64,000 bases of DNA from Kineococcus sp. NBC_00420 (lineage in GTDB: Bacteria; Actinomycetota; Actinomycetes; Actinomycetales; Kineococcaceae), in contig NZ_CP107930.1 in assembly GCF_036021035.1 (NCBI RefSeq), positions 3,968,001 to 4,032,000 of the forward strand, in the 5' to 3' direction. Under the pieces are notes generated by a model. The model did no database searches. It saw only the letters and a list, made by a program, of their open reading frames with translations, and was not told the DNA's origin. Shown here piece after piece: positions 24,340-32,787 of the stretch (positions within the stretch are counted from its first letter, which is position 1; every line of letters begins with the position of its first letter). Position numbers and translations under genes: made by a program.

Positions 24340-25281
24340 ATGGTCGTGCGGGAGCACGATCGACGGGTGACCCGCCGTGCCGCCCTGATCTTCGCCGCCC
24401 TCGGGTTCGCCTGGGGGATCCCGTACCTGCTGATCAAGGTGGTCGGCGAGGAGCTCCCGCCCTCGACGATGGTGCTGGCGCGCACCGCCCTCGCCGCCCT
24501 CGTCCTCGCCCCGATCGCGATGTCCCGCAGGGAGTTCCGCGCCGGCCTGCCGACCCTGCTGCGACGCTGGCCGGCGCTCGCGGCCTACACGGGGTTCGAG
24601 ATCGTCGGCCCGTGGCTGTTCCTGGCCCGGGCCGAGCACGATCTCCCCAGCTCGACGACCGCGGTGCTCGTCTCGGTCGTCCCGGTGGTGGGCGTCCTCG
24701 TCGCCTTCGCCGGCGGGCGGGCCGAGCGGCTCGGGCTCACCGGCTGGGCGGGCCTCGGCCTGGGAACCCTCGGGGTCGCGACGCTCGTGGGGTTCGACCT
24801 GGTGCCGGGGCAGTTCGGGGCCGTCGCGGAGATGCTCGTCGTCGTGGTGGGCTACGCCGTCGGGCCGGCCGTGCTGGCCCGCCACCTCTCCGACCTGCCG
24901 GGGACCTCGGTCGTGCTCGCCAGCCTGGTGCTCGCGGCGCTGACCTACGTGCCGGTCGTCCTCCTGGGCCCCGGTCTGCCGGCGGAGCTCCCCTCGGGAC
25001 AGGTCGTCGCGGCGCTCCTCACGCTGGCCGTGGTCTGCACCGCCGGAGCCTTCGTGCTGCTGTTCGCGCTCATCGGGGAGCTCGGCCCGGTCCGGGCCAC
25101 GGCCATCGTCTACGTGAACCCCGTCGTCGCCGTGATCGCCGGTGCGGTGGTGCTGGGGGAGCGGATCACGGTGACCACGGTGCTCGGGTTCGTCCTCGTC
25201 CTGGCCGGGTCCTTCCTGGCCACCCGCGGGCCGGGGAAACGGGCCGATCACCCCGCCCCGGCCCTTACCGTGAGGACGTGA
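24340..25281 (+). CDS. EamA/DMT family transporter
   Basis: 313 residues with ten membrane helices in two EamA repeats (about 15-145 and 165-300). Family marks include GFAWGIPYLLIKV at the start and the second-repeat stretch FALIGELGPVRATAIVYVNPVVAVIAGAVVLGE. Such proteins export amino acids or other metabolites or take up sugars; the substrate is unknown. ATG at 24340 fits a leaderless start; GTG at 24367 (VTRRAALIF) is an alternative. The stop overlaps the DNA glycosylase start (GTGA). Confidence 0.9.
   Translation: MVVREHDRRVTRRAALIFAALGFAWGIPYLLIKVVGEELPPSTMVLARTALAALVLAPIAMSRREFRAGLPTLLRRWPALAAYTGFEIVGPWLFLARAEHDLPSSTTAVLVSVVPVVGVLVAFAGGRAERLGLTGWAGLGLGTLGVATLVGFDLVPGQFGAVAEMLVVVVGYAVGPAVLARHLSDLPGTSVVLASLVLAALTYVPVVLLGPGLPAELPSGQVVAALLTLAVVCTAGAFVLLFALIGELGPVRATAIVYVNPVVAVIAGAVVLGERITVTTVLGFVLVLAGSFLATRGPGKRADHPAPALTVRT
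25266..25271 (+). promoter_or_regulatory. Possible internal -10 element of the DNA glycosylase gene
   Basis: TACCGT, 6 bases before the GTG at 25278, inside the end of the EamA gene; would allow separate leaderless expression. Confidence 0.35.
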
Positions 25282-26243
25282 CGGAAGGCGTGACACCGGA
25301 CGGGGAACTGCGCTGGCGGCCCGGCCGCCCCGTCGCCGTCGCGCAGAGCCTGGGGACGCTGCGACGCGGAGCCGGCGACCCGACCTTCCGGCGCGATCCC
25401 GACGGCACCGTCTGGCGCGCCACCCGGACCCCGCAGGGTCCCGTCCTGCTCCGGGTCCGCGCCCGTCCCGCCGACGCCGAGGTCCACGCGCAGGCGTGGG
25501 GCCCGGGGACCGGGTGGGCGCTCGAGGGGGTCCCGCACCTGCTGGGCGACGCCGACGACGACCACACCGACTTCGTCCCGCGCCCCGAGCACCCCACCCT
25601 CGTCCAGGCGTGGAAGGAGAACCCGCACTTCCGGGTCATCCGCACCCGCGCCGTCTTCGAAGCGCTCTCCGCCTCCGCGCTGGAACAGGTCGTCACCGGC
25701 GTCGAGGCCTTCGCGGCCTGGCGCCGCCTCGTCCACCGCTTCGGCGAACCCGCCCCCGGTCCGGCCGGGCTGACGCTGCCCCCGACCCCGGAGCAGTGGT
25801 CGCGGATCCCGTCCTGGGAGTGGTTGCAGGCGGGGGTGGAACTGCGGCGCCGGAAGGTCACGATCCTCGCCGCACCGCGCGCGGCCGGCCTGGAACGCAC
25901 CCTGGGGATGTCGCCCGAGGCCGCCGACTCCGCCCTGCGGTCGCTGCCGGGCATCGGGGTGTGGACGTCCGCGGAGATCCGGCAACGGGCCCACGGCCAC
26001 GCCGACGCGTTCAGCTTCGGCGACTACCACGTGGCCAAGAACGTCTCCTGGGCCCTGACGGGGGAGGTCCTCGACGACGCCGGCTGCGCCGAGGTCATCG
26101 AGTGCTACCGGGGGCACCGGTTCCGGGTCCAGCGGCTGCTGGAACTCGCCGGGCACCGGCGCCCGCGTCGTGCGCCGCGGATGACGTTGCCGACGCACAC
26201 CCCGAACCGGGCGGTCTCAGCGCGCTACCGCGCGCACGGGTGA
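25278..26243 (+). CDS. AlkA-like DNA-3-methyladenine glycosylase (HhH-GPD)
   Basis: 321 residues. A base-excision repair enzyme removing alkylated bases. The helix-hairpin-helix plus Gly/Pro-Asp pattern is present: LRSLPGIGVWTSAEIRQRAHGHADAF followed by SFGDYHVAKN, whose Asp is the expected catalytic residue. The N-terminal domain (about 1-120) is the family's beta-rich region with the sequence GPVLLRVRA. The GTG start overlaps the EamA stop, and only this start gives a plausible N-terminus. Its 3' end overlaps the convergent cyclase gene by 27 bases. Confidence 0.92.
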   Translation: MTEGVTPDGELRWRPGRPVAVAQSLGTLRRGAGDPTFRRDPDGTVWRATRTPQGPVLLRVRARPADAEVHAQAWGPGTGWALEGVPHLLGDADDDHTDFVPRPEHPTLVQAWKENPHFRVIRTRAVFEALSASALEQVVTGVEAFAAWRRLVHRFGEPAPGPAGLTLPPTPEQWSRIPSWEWLQAGVELRRRKVTILAAPRAAGLERTLGMSPEAADSALRSLPGIGVWTSAEIRQRAHGHADAFSFGDYHVAKNVSWALTGEVLDDAGCAEVIECYRGHRFRVQRLLELAGHRRPRRAPRMTLPTHTPNRAVSARYRAHG

Positions 26244-26825
26244 CCCGTCGCCGCCGCTCAGCGCCCACCCGAACGCGAAGAACTCCACCCGCGGGGGCAG
26301 TCCGCCGAGGCCGCGGAGGTTCTCGACGAGGACCCCCGGATCGGCCCGGGTCCCCAGCAGGACCCGGTGCGCCGCCAGGGAGTCCGGGGCGTCGACGCTC
26401 GCGGTGTCGATCCCGACGGTCCGCGTCCCGCCGGCGCGCAGGAACCCCGCCGCGGCGGGGGTGAGGAACGGGTGGTCGAACTCCCGCCCGGTCCCGGCGA
26501 ACGCGTCCCACCCGGTGTGCAGCAGCACGATCCGCTCACCCTCGGCGTCCCGCACCTGATCGACGTCGACGACGGAGCGGCCCGAGACGTCGAGGACCAG
26601 GGCGGGCCCGGCGAACAGCCCCAGCGGGAGTTCGTCGAGGGACGCACCGTCCGGGTGGACGTGGACGGGGGCGTCGACGTGGGTTCCCGTGTGGGTCCCC
26701 AGACCCAGCCGGGTGACCGCGAAACCGTCGGCCGCGATGGTCGTGGCGGGTTCCGCGCTGAACTCCGGATCGCCCGGGAACACCGGGGTCCCGACCGCGA
26801 CGGGACGGCTGAGGTCCACCCACAT
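26217..26825 (-). CDS. Cyclase / kynurenine formamidase-like metal hydrolase
   Basis: 202 residues. The metal-binding signature HTGTHVDAPVH and a second-shell His/Asp pattern (ALVLDVSG, VLLHTGWDAF) place it in the putative cyclase family (Pfam Cyclase), which includes KynB-type arylformamidases. Members hydrolyse amide or lactam bonds with a divalent metal. No other tryptophan-degradation gene is nearby, so the kynurenine role is unproven. The ATG overlaps the fbiB stop by ATGA, making it the third gene of the fbiA-fbiB transcript. Confidence 0.85.
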   Translation of the reverse strand: MWVDLSRPVAVGTPVFPGDPEFSAEPATTIAADGFAVTRLGLGTHTGTHVDAPVHVHPDGASLDELPLGLFAGPALVLDVSGRSVVDVDQVRDAEGERIVLLHTGWDAFAGTGREFDHPFLTPAAAGFLRAGGTRTVGIDTASVDAPDSLAAHRVLLGTRADPGVLVENLRGLGGLPPRVEFFAFGWALSGGDGSPVRAVAR

Positions 26826-27874
26826 CAACGGGGGAGTTCCACGACCCGCACCAGCACGGAGCCCTCCTCGCGGTCGAGGAGACCAACCAGGAACTCCGTC
26901 CACAACGCGGCGAGCGTCCGCTGGGTGAGGGCGCCGAGGGCGAAGTCGTCCTCGGCCTCCAGACGCAGCGCCGGACCCGAACCGTCGTCCTCCACGGCGA
27001 TCACCGCGCCGGCCACGGGGCCCGCCGCGCAGGCCACCTCGGCGGCGCGTTCGAGCCGTTCGAGGAGGGTTCCCGCCTCCACCGGCGGCGGCTCCACCGA
27101 GCCCGCGCCGAGGGCCGCCCGGACGGCCTCGACGTGCCCGAGGCGGAACCAGTCGCCGGCCGCCGCGCGCACCAGCGAGCGGGCCCCGGGGACCTCGACG
27201 TCGGCGGGCAGGACCAGGTCGGCCAGGCCCCGGATCAGGGCGGCGGGAACGCCGGAGGTCTTGCCCTTCACCAGGTCCGCCGCGGCGGCGACCTCGTCGA
27301 CGACCGCCCGGGCGGTCACGCTCAGCTCCCGGCCCGAGGTGTCGGTCTGCCCGCGGAGGTCGTCGAGGGCGGCGAGCCCGGCGCTGCCCAGCGCGAAGTC
27401 GGTCTGACCCGCCCGCCACGGCCGGCCGGCGGTGTCGGTGACGACCACGCCGACGTTCGCGCCGGTGATCTCCCGGAAGCGGACGCGCAGCTCCCGGGCG
27501 CAGGCGTCGGCGTCGGCGGGCAGCAGCAGCACCACGTCGCCGACCACGTTGGAGGCGTCGACCCCGGCGGCGGCCATCACCGGGCCGGCGGCGGACTCCA
27601 CGATGCGGGCCACGCCGTGCGGGGTGCGTCGGGCCGCGACCAGGCGCCGGGACTCGCGCAGGACGACCTCGTCGCGCTCGCTCGCGGGAGCGGTCAGCCC
27701 GGCGGCCTTGGACACGACCTTGCTGGACACGGCGAGGACGTCGCCGTCGCTGAGGGAGGTGCGCTGGGCGTACAGGGCGTCCACGAGGAGACCCGCGACG
27801 TCGTCGCCGGCCACGACCTCCGCGATCCCGGGGACCCCGACGAGCTGCAGGCTGGTGGGAGGTGTTCCGCTCAC
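26825..27874 (-). CDS. fbiB: Coenzyme F420-0:L-glutamate ligase, without the nitroreductase domain
   Basis: 349 residues. The CofE domain (about 8-245) is complete: LQLVGVPGIAEV, AVSSKVVSKAAG, FREITGANVGVVVTDTAGRPWRAGQTDFALG and DLVKGKTSGVPAALIRG. It adds glutamates to F420-0 in a GTP-dependent reaction. After about 245 a roughly 100-residue C-terminal segment (ERLERAAEVACAAG to VRVVELPR) replaces the FMN-binding nitroreductase-like domain found in mycobacterial FbiB, which is about 450 residues long. The gene sits directly behind fbiA with a GTGA overlap. It keeps glutamyl-ligase function by inference; the reductase step is unexplained. Confidence 0.88.
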   Translation of the reverse strand: MSGTPPTSLQLVGVPGIAEVVAGDDVAGLLVDALYAQRTSLSDGDVLAVSSKVVSKAAGLTAPASERDEVVLRESRRLVAARRTPHGVARIVESAAGPVMAAAGVDASNVVGDVVLLLPADADACARELRVRFREITGANVGVVVTDTAGRPWRAGQTDFALGSAGLAALDDLRGQTDTSGRELSVTARAVVDEVAAAADLVKGKTSGVPAALIRGLADLVLPADVEVPGARSLVRAAAGDWFRLGHVEAVRAALGAGSVEPPPVEAGTLLERLERAAEVACAAGPVAGAVIAVEDDGSGPALRLEAEDDFALGALTQRTLAALWTEFLVGLLDREEGSVLVRVVELPR

Positions 27875-28896
27875 GCGGCGGGGTCCTTCCGGTCGAGTTC
27901 GAGCGCGAGGTCGAGGGCGGCCCCGGCGAGGTCGGCGGTCGCCGCGGGCGAGCTCATGAGCAGCGGGCGGCGGCGGACCTCCAGCCCGGAGCGGACCGGG
28001 GGCTCGTCCTCCTCGGCGACGAGCCAGCCGTCGAGGAAGTCGTCGTAGAGGCCGGCGACGGCGGCGGCGGTGGTGGGAACGCCGATGGCGGCCAGGCAGG
28101 CGTCGGCCATCCCGCGCACGGGGGCGCCGGCGATGACGGGGGAGACCCCGACGACGGGCGCCGACGTCCGCACCAGGGCCTCGCGGATCCCGGGGACCTG
28201 GAGGATGGTGCCGATCGAGACGACCGGGTTGCTGGGCGGCAGGACGACGACGTCGGCCTCGCGCAGCGCCTCGAGCACGCCGGGGGCCGGCCGGGCGGTG
28301 GCGGCCCCCACGGGTTCGATGCGCAGGGCCGGGACGGCGGCGTGCAGGCGGACCCACCACTCCTGGAAGTGCACGCGTCGCGTCGACCCGTCGGCCTCGG
28401 CGAGGTCGACGTGGGTCTCGACGCGGTCGTCGGTCATGGGCAGCAGCCGGACCCCGGGCCGCCAGCGTTCGCAGAGGCGGGCGGTCGCCTCCGAGAGCGT
28501 CGCGCCCTCGCCCAGCAGGCGCGTGCGGACGAGGTGGGTGGCGATGTCCTTGTCGCCGAGGGTGAACCAGGACGGTGGCGCCTCGTAGGCGGCGAGCTCG
28601 TCGGCGACCCCGGACGTCTCGCTCGAGCGACCCCAGCCGCGGTCCTCGTCGATGCCCCCGCCGAGGGTGTACATCACGGAGTCCAGGTCGGGGGAGATCC
28701 GCAGCCCGTGCAGGGTGATGTCGTCGGCGGTGTTGCTGATGACCGTGACCTGCGCCTCGCGCCGGGCGGGATCCTCCGAGGAGCGCAGGTGCGCCAGCAG
28801 TCCGCGCAGGAACCGGGCACCGCCGACGCCGCCGGCGAGAGCGGTGATCTGCAGGGCCCTGCTCGGTCGGTTCGCGTCGCTCACGGTCGCCATCAT
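27871..28896 (-). CDS. fbiA: 2-phospho-L-lactate/PEP transferase of F420 biosynthesis
   Basis: 341 residues. CofD/FbiA family: transfers the phosphoenolpyruvyl or phospholactyl moiety from the GPP-linked donor to Fo, forming (dehydro-)F420-0 in the cytosol. Readable motifs are the N-terminal [15 protein letters not shown], the [25 protein letters not shown] nucleotide-site stretch, [14 protein letters not shown] and [25 protein letters not shown], all typical. It begins a three-gene operon (fbiA-fbiB-cyclase), divergent from whiB as in mycobacteria. No start ambiguity beyond the adjacent MM at the N-terminus. Confidence 0.95.
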   Translation of the reverse strand: MMATVSDANRPSRALQITALAGGVGGARFLRGLLAHLRSSEDPARREAQVTVISNTADDITLHGLRISPDLDSVMYTLGGGIDEDRGWGRSSETSGVADELAAYEAPPSWFTLGDKDIATHLVRTRLLGEGATLSEATARLCERWRPGVRLLPMTDDRVETHVDLAEADGSTRRVHFQEWWVRLHAAVPALRIEPVGAATARPAPGVLEALREADVVVLPPSNPVVSIGTILQVPGIREALVRTSAPVVGVSPVIAGAPVRGMADACLAAIGVPTTAAAVAGLYDDFLDGWLVAEEDEPPVRSGLEVRRRPLLMSSPAATADLAGAALDLALELDRKDPAA

Positions 28897-29004
28897 CCCC
28901 CGTCACCGCACCCGTCACCCGGACGGATCACGGGGAATCGTGGTGTTCGTGTGATGGATGTGGCAGAACCGTTGCAGGGAGGCCGGTGGGATACCACGCT
29001 GGGC

Positions 29005-29033
29005 TTGACTCTGAGGGACGACACGCGTGTAAT
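29005..29033 (+). promoter_or_regulatory. Near-consensus sigma-70-type promoter of whiB
   Basis: TTGACT (29005-29010), 17-base spacer, TGTAAT (29028-29033). The spacer holds GACAC (29020-29024), the core of WhiA-type binding sites in Streptomyces, and the palindrome ACACGCGTGT (29021-29030), which overlaps the -10 box. Confidence 0.7.
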
Positions 29034-29034
29034 T

Positions 29035-29047
29035 CCACCAGTGGTGG
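29035..29047 (+). promoter_or_regulatory. Palindromic operator candidate at the whiB transcription start
   Basis: CCACCA-G-TGGTGG lies directly behind the -10 box and spans the predicted start of transcription, a position suited to repression. The mRNA leader would be about 80 bases. Confidence 0.45.
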
Positions 29048-29123
29048 TCGTAGTGTGACTGGCACAGCACACCGCGTGATCAGGGCGCACGGAGTGACAG
29101 ACCGAGGCTGTGGGGGCCACCGA

Positions 29124-29624
29124 ATGACTGACGACGACTTCCGGTTCATCGACGACTCCTTCCGTTCGCCGGTCGCCAGCACTGGCGATCCGGTCGGCAC
29201 GGTGGACACGGTCGTCCCCCTCGACCGCGCCGCGGCTCCGCCGCAGGCCCTGGTCGTGCTGGCCCCGATCGCGTCCGAGGACGCCGATGAAGAGGCCGAC
29301 GACGAGGCCGACGTGGACGGTCCCCTCGACGCGGACGGCCGCCCGGAGCTCTCGCTGGTGGACCTGACCGGTGGCCTCACCGGCCTCTCGGGTCTGACCC
29401 CGGAGGACCCGGGCTGGCAGGAACTCGCGCTCTGCGCCCAGACCGACCCCGAGGCGTTCTTCCCCGAGAAGGGCGGCTCGACCCGCGAGGCCAAGCGCGT
29501 CTGCCAGTCCTGCGAGGTCCGCCAGGAGTGCCTGGAGTACGCGCTGGGCAACGACGAGCGGTTCGGCATCTGGGGCGGTCTCTCCGAACGCGAACGTCGC
29601 CGCCTCAAGCGCCGCATCAGCTGA
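29124..29624 (+). CDS. WhiB family iron-sulfur regulator (WhiB2/WhmD type)
   Basis: 166 residues. The conserved C-terminal half has the four cysteines of the 4Fe-4S site (C in LALCAQTDPEAFFPEKGG, then CQSCEVRQEC), the GIWGG turn, and a basic tail (RRRLKRRIS) for DNA contact. The acidic N-terminal half (about 1-90, with the EDADEEADDEADVDG run) is low-complexity. WhiB2-type proteins control septation and sporulation genes; this one lies where WhiB2 lies in mycobacteria, next to fbiA. ATG at 29124 was chosen; an in-frame GTG at 29094 would add ten residues. Strong promoter upstream. Confidence 0.92.
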   Translation: MTDDDFRFIDDSFRSPVASTGDPVGTVDTVVPLDRAAAPPQALVVLAPIASEDADEEADDEADVDGPLDADGRPELSLVDLTGGLTGLSGLTPEDPGWQELALCAQTDPEAFFPEKGGSTREAKRVCQSCEVRQECLEYALGNDERFGIWGGLSERERRRLKRRIS

Positions 29625-29698
29625 AGGTTCGGCCCCGACCTGCCGAGACCCACAGGTGAGGGGGTCGTCTGCCTCCCGCCGAACTCGGGGAGGTACCG

Positions 29699-30049
29699 AT
29701 GAGCCAGTCCATCTGGGAACGTCGCCAGGCCGTCGCCTCGCGGCTCGGGGAGCACGCCCAGCACGACCAGGACGTGCTCGCCGAGGTGGTGACCACCTTC
29801 GCGGCCGCGTCGCTGCGCCTTGAGGACGTGGACCCGAGGGGCTGCCTGCGGGCCTCCGTGGCCGCCGTCGCCCAGGTCGCCTCGGGCCGGCCCGGGTTCA
29901 ACCTGGTGCTCGGTGCCGTCGGGTACGGGATCCGCGTCGAGAGCGACGAGCAGGGACACGTCCTGCTGAGCGCCGTCGCCCTGACCGTGGGGGACCCCGC
30001 GCCGCCGGCGGTCGCCTCGGAGCTCGCGTCGCTGCTCTGGAAGCGCTGA
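29699..30049 (+). CDS. Hypothetical protein between whiB and the conservon
   Basis: 116 residues, soluble, no recognised domain. An N-terminal helical stretch (WERRQAVASRLGEHAQHDQDVLAEVVTTFAAASLRL) is followed by a small alpha/beta part (FNLVLGAVGYGIRVESDEQGHVLLSAVALTVGD). It has an excellent ribosome site (GGGGAGG, 6 bases before the ATG). It lies 74 bases behind whiB and 186 before the conservon kinase, in the same direction. Small unknown proteins near conservons might be accessory, but no link is visible. Confidence 0.7.
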   Translation: MSQSIWERRQAVASRLGEHAQHDQDVLAEVVTTFAAASLRLEDVDPRGCLRASVAAVAQVASGRPGFNLVLGAVGYGIRVESDEQGHVLLSAVALTVGDPAPPAVASELASLLWKR

Positions 30050-30235
30050 ATCTTCTAGAAGTTCAGGGTCTCGGTCCCGTTATTCGGTACCGAGGACCAC
30101 ACTTTCGGTCGCTCACGGCCGCTTCCCCGCAGGACGACACCTCTTCCAGGACCGGACCGTTCCGGTCGCACGTCACCGATGACTGCTCGTGGACCCACCG
30201 GCCCGCCCGGCACCCACGTTGGAAGAGGAGAGCGC
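30050..30235 (+). promoter_or_regulatory. 186-base leader region of the conservon
   Basis: Starts with the palindrome CTTCTAGAAG (30052-30061). It contains a CTCGGT/ACCGAG inverted repeat (30070-30094) and a GACCGGA/TCCGGTC hairpin (30150-30167) with a 4-base loop. A purine-rich ribosome site (GAGGAG) precedes the kinase ATG. No clear -35/-10 pair is seen. The mRNA leader may therefore be long and structured. Confidence 0.45.
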
Positions 30236-32344
30236 ATGACCTTCCTGCTGCGTCGCGTCCGAGTGGGCGCACGCTTCGCCATCGCCTTCGGGGTGATCCT
30301 GGTGCTCACCCTGATCACCGGCGCCGTCTCGTTCGTCGGGAGCCGTGAGCAGTCCAAGACCCTGGCCGACGCCCAGGACGCCACCAAGCTCGTCCAGTAC
30401 GTCAACCAGCAGCGCTACTACGACGCCGACATCAGCGCCTGGCAGAACGCCTACGCGTGGGACACCTACCGCATCGGCGTGGACGCCGCGCTCGCGGACG
30501 ACAACCGCAACCGTGCCGCCTACCTCGACGACCGCACCACCCTCGTCACGGCCCTCAAGACCGCCCCCACGGGTCTGATGACCAAGGACGAGCAGGCCAT
30601 CAACGTCGAGCTCATCGGTCTCTGGGACCAGTTCATCGACTACGACAACCGCGCCGTCATCGCCTACCGCGACGGGCGCACGGCGGACGCCGAGGCGCAC
30701 ATCCTCAACGGCGGGTACCCGGTCTACCAGCAGATCCTCACCGCGATGGACCGCCTCGAGGCCTCCGTCGCGAAGCGCAGCGCCGCGGCCGAGGCCCACG
30801 CGACCCGCGTGGCGCACATCGCGCAGCTGTTCATCATCGCCGTCGCCGCCCTCGCCGTCGTGCTGGTCGCGCTCATGCTGATCGCCCTCATCCGCACCGT
30901 CGTCGTCCCGCTGCGCGCCCTCACCGCCCGCGCCGAGGAGGTCGCCTCCGAGCGCCTGCCCGAGGCCATCGGCGAGATCCGCGTCCTGGCCGCCGACGGC
31001 GTGCCGCCGACGCTGCCGGCCTTCGAGGTCGCCACGAAGGACGAACTCGCCGCCCTCGCCGTCGCGTTCAACCACGTCCAGGACAGCGCCCTCGACCTCG
31101 CGCTCGAGCAGCACCGCAACGAGGTCGCCGCCGCCGAGATGCTCGTCAACCTCGGCCGCCGCAACCAGAACCTGCTCACCCGTACCCTCGCGTTCCTCGC
31201 CGAGCTCGAACGTTCCGAGCGCGACCCGCAGGTCCTCGACAAGCTGTTCCGCCTGGACCACCTCTCCACCCGTGTCCGCCGCAACGCTGAGTCGATGCTC
31301 GTCCTCGCCGGCGCGGAGCAGACCCGCACCAAGTCCCGCCCGGTGCCCGTCGCCGGCGTCGTCCGCGCGGCCCTCGCCGAGATCGAGGACTACCCCCGCG
31401 TCGACATCACCGAGCTCGACGACGCGACCCTGCACGGCAGCGCCGCGGCCGACGTCACCCACCTGCTGGCGGAACTGCTGGAGAACGCGACCGCGTTCTC
31501 GCCCAGCACGACCCGCGTCGTCGTCAGCGGTTCCCCGACCGTCGACGGTGGCTACGCCCTCTCGGTCACCGACTCCGGTGTCGGCATGAGCGACGACGAG
31601 ATCGCCGTCGCCAACAACCGCATCCAGAACGCGGCGAACACCCGTCCGGACTCGCGTCTGCTCGGTCACCACGTCGTCGGTCTGCTCGCGGCCCGCTGGA
31701 CCATGTCCATCCGCCTCTCCCGCGCCCCCGGCTCCGGGGTCGTCGCGACCGTCGTGCTGCCGAACACGCTCATCGTGCTCGGTTCCCGTGCGGCCGTTCC
31801 CGCGGCCCCCGTCGCGGCCCCCGTCGTGGAGTCCGTGCCGGAGCCCGAGCTCGCCCTCGTCGGCGCGCCCGTCGCCGAGGTCACGGCGGCAGCCGTCGTG
31901 GAACCCGTCGTCGAGGCCGCTCCGGTCGCGGCCCCGGTCGAGGTTCCCGTCGCGGCTCCGGTCGCCGAGGTCGTCCCGGTCCAGGCGGTCGCCCCGCTGA
32001 AGGCGTCGGTCCCGCAGTCCCGCGCCACCTCCGGCGTTCCCTCCACCCGCGTCCGCGGCGCCCAGCTCGCCGACCTCGGCCGCGACCTCGGTCGCACGGC
32101 CGAGGAGGGGGTCGGGCCGCAGGTCGCGGCGCTGCCCGCCGACCTGCCGGAGACCGTCGTCCGCACCCGTGTCCGCGGTGCGCAGCTGCCCGACACCGGT
32201 GACGCCGCGGCGGCGACCGCGACCACGTCCCGTTCCGCCGACGAGGTCCGTCGTGGCCTCTCCGGCCTGCAGAGCGGGGTCGCCCGCGCCCGCAAGGAAA
32301 GCTCCGCCGACACCTCCGCCGACACCACCACCGAGAGCGAGTGA
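30236..32344 (+). CDS. Conservon sensor histidine kinase (CvnA-type)
   Basis: 702 residues. Membrane helix about 12-32, an extracytoplasmic helical sensor domain (about 35-195), second helix (about 196-220), then a HAMP-like linker and an unusual helical dimer region with no classical H-box. Next is an HATPase domain with N-box ELLENATAFSP and G1 box DSGVGMSDDE. The C-terminal 190 residues are a Pro/Ala/Val-rich linker (about 515-595) followed by two copies of TRVRGAQL (about 604 and 644). This is the conservon kinase layout of Streptomyces: transmits a membrane signal to the roadblock, DUF742 and GTPase partners. ATG at 30236 has a GAGGAG ribosome site. The stop overlaps the next gene. Confidence 0.92.
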   Translation: MTFLLRRVRVGARFAIAFGVILVLTLITGAVSFVGSREQSKTLADAQDATKLVQYVNQQRYYDADISAWQNAYAWDTYRIGVDAALADDNRNRAAYLDDRTTLVTALKTAPTGLMTKDEQAINVELIGLWDQFIDYDNRAVIAYRDGRTADAEAHILNGGYPVYQQILTAMDRLEASVAKRSAAAEAHATRVAHIAQLFIIAVAALAVVLVALMLIALIRTVVVPLRALTARAEEVASERLPEAIGEIRVLAADGVPPTLPAFEVATKDELAALAVAFNHVQDSALDLALEQHRNEVAAAEMLVNLGRRNQNLLTRTLAFLAELERSERDPQVLDKLFRLDHLSTRVRRNAESMLVLAGAEQTRTKSRPVPVAGVVRAALAEIEDYPRVDITELDDATLHGSAAADVTHLLAELLENATAFSPSTTRVVVSGSPTVDGGYALSVTDSGVGMSDDEIAVANNRIQNAANTRPDSRLLGHHVVGLLAARWTMSIRLSRAPGSGVVATVVLPNTLIVLGSRAAVPAAPVAAPVVESVPEPELALVGAPVAEVTAAAVVEPVVEAAPVAAPVEVPVAAPVAEVVPVQAVAPLKASVPQSRATSGVPSTRVRGAQLADLGRDLGRTAEEGVGPQVAALPADLPETVVRTRVRGAQLPDTGDAAAATATTSRSADEVRRGLSGLQSGVARARKESSADTSADTTTESE

Positions 32345-32787
32345 CCCCGATGAGCGTCGACTCCCAGAACCTCGTCAGCCAGACCGCGCAGGACGTCAAC
32401 TTCCTGCTCGAACGCTTCGTCTCCCAGACTCCCGGTGTGGAGCAGGCCATCGGGGTCTCCTCCGACGGGTTGCTCATGACCATGCGCGCCGACCTCGACC
32501 GCGCGGACGCGGACAAGCTCGCCGCGACCGTCTCCGGCCTCACGACGCTGGCCGTCTCGGCCTCGCGGTTGCTGCACAAGGGTCCGCTGAGCCAGGTCAT
32601 CACCGAGTTCGGCCAGGGGTACCTGCTGGTCTCCTCGATCGCCGGCCGGGCCTGCCTCGGTGTCGTCACCGCCGCCGACTGCGACCTCGGTCTCGTCGGC
32701 TACGAGACGACGATGCTCGTGGAGCGCGTCGGGGCGCTGCTGACCCCGGAACTCATCACCGAGCTGAAGACGTCGCTGGAGCTGTGA
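32341..32787 (+). CDS. Roadblock/LC7 domain protein of the conservon (CvnB-type)
   Basis: 148 residues. Single roadblock domain: VNFLLERFVSQTPGVEQAIGVSSDGLLMTM, then ITEFGQGYLLVSSIAGRACLGVVTAADCDLGLVGYETTMLVERVG. In conservons this small protein binds the GTPase partner and stimulates or presents it near the kinase. GTG start overlaps the kinase stop by GTGA; ATG at 32350 is an alternative. Gene order is the canonical kinase, roadblock, DUF742, GTPase. Confidence 0.93.
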   Translation: MTPMSVDSQNLVSQTAQDVNFLLERFVSQTPGVEQAIGVSSDGLLMTMRADLDRADADKLAATVSGLTTLAVSASRLLHKGPLSQVITEFGQGYLLVSSIAGRACLGVVTAADCDLGLVGYETTMLVERVGALLTPELITELKTSLEL

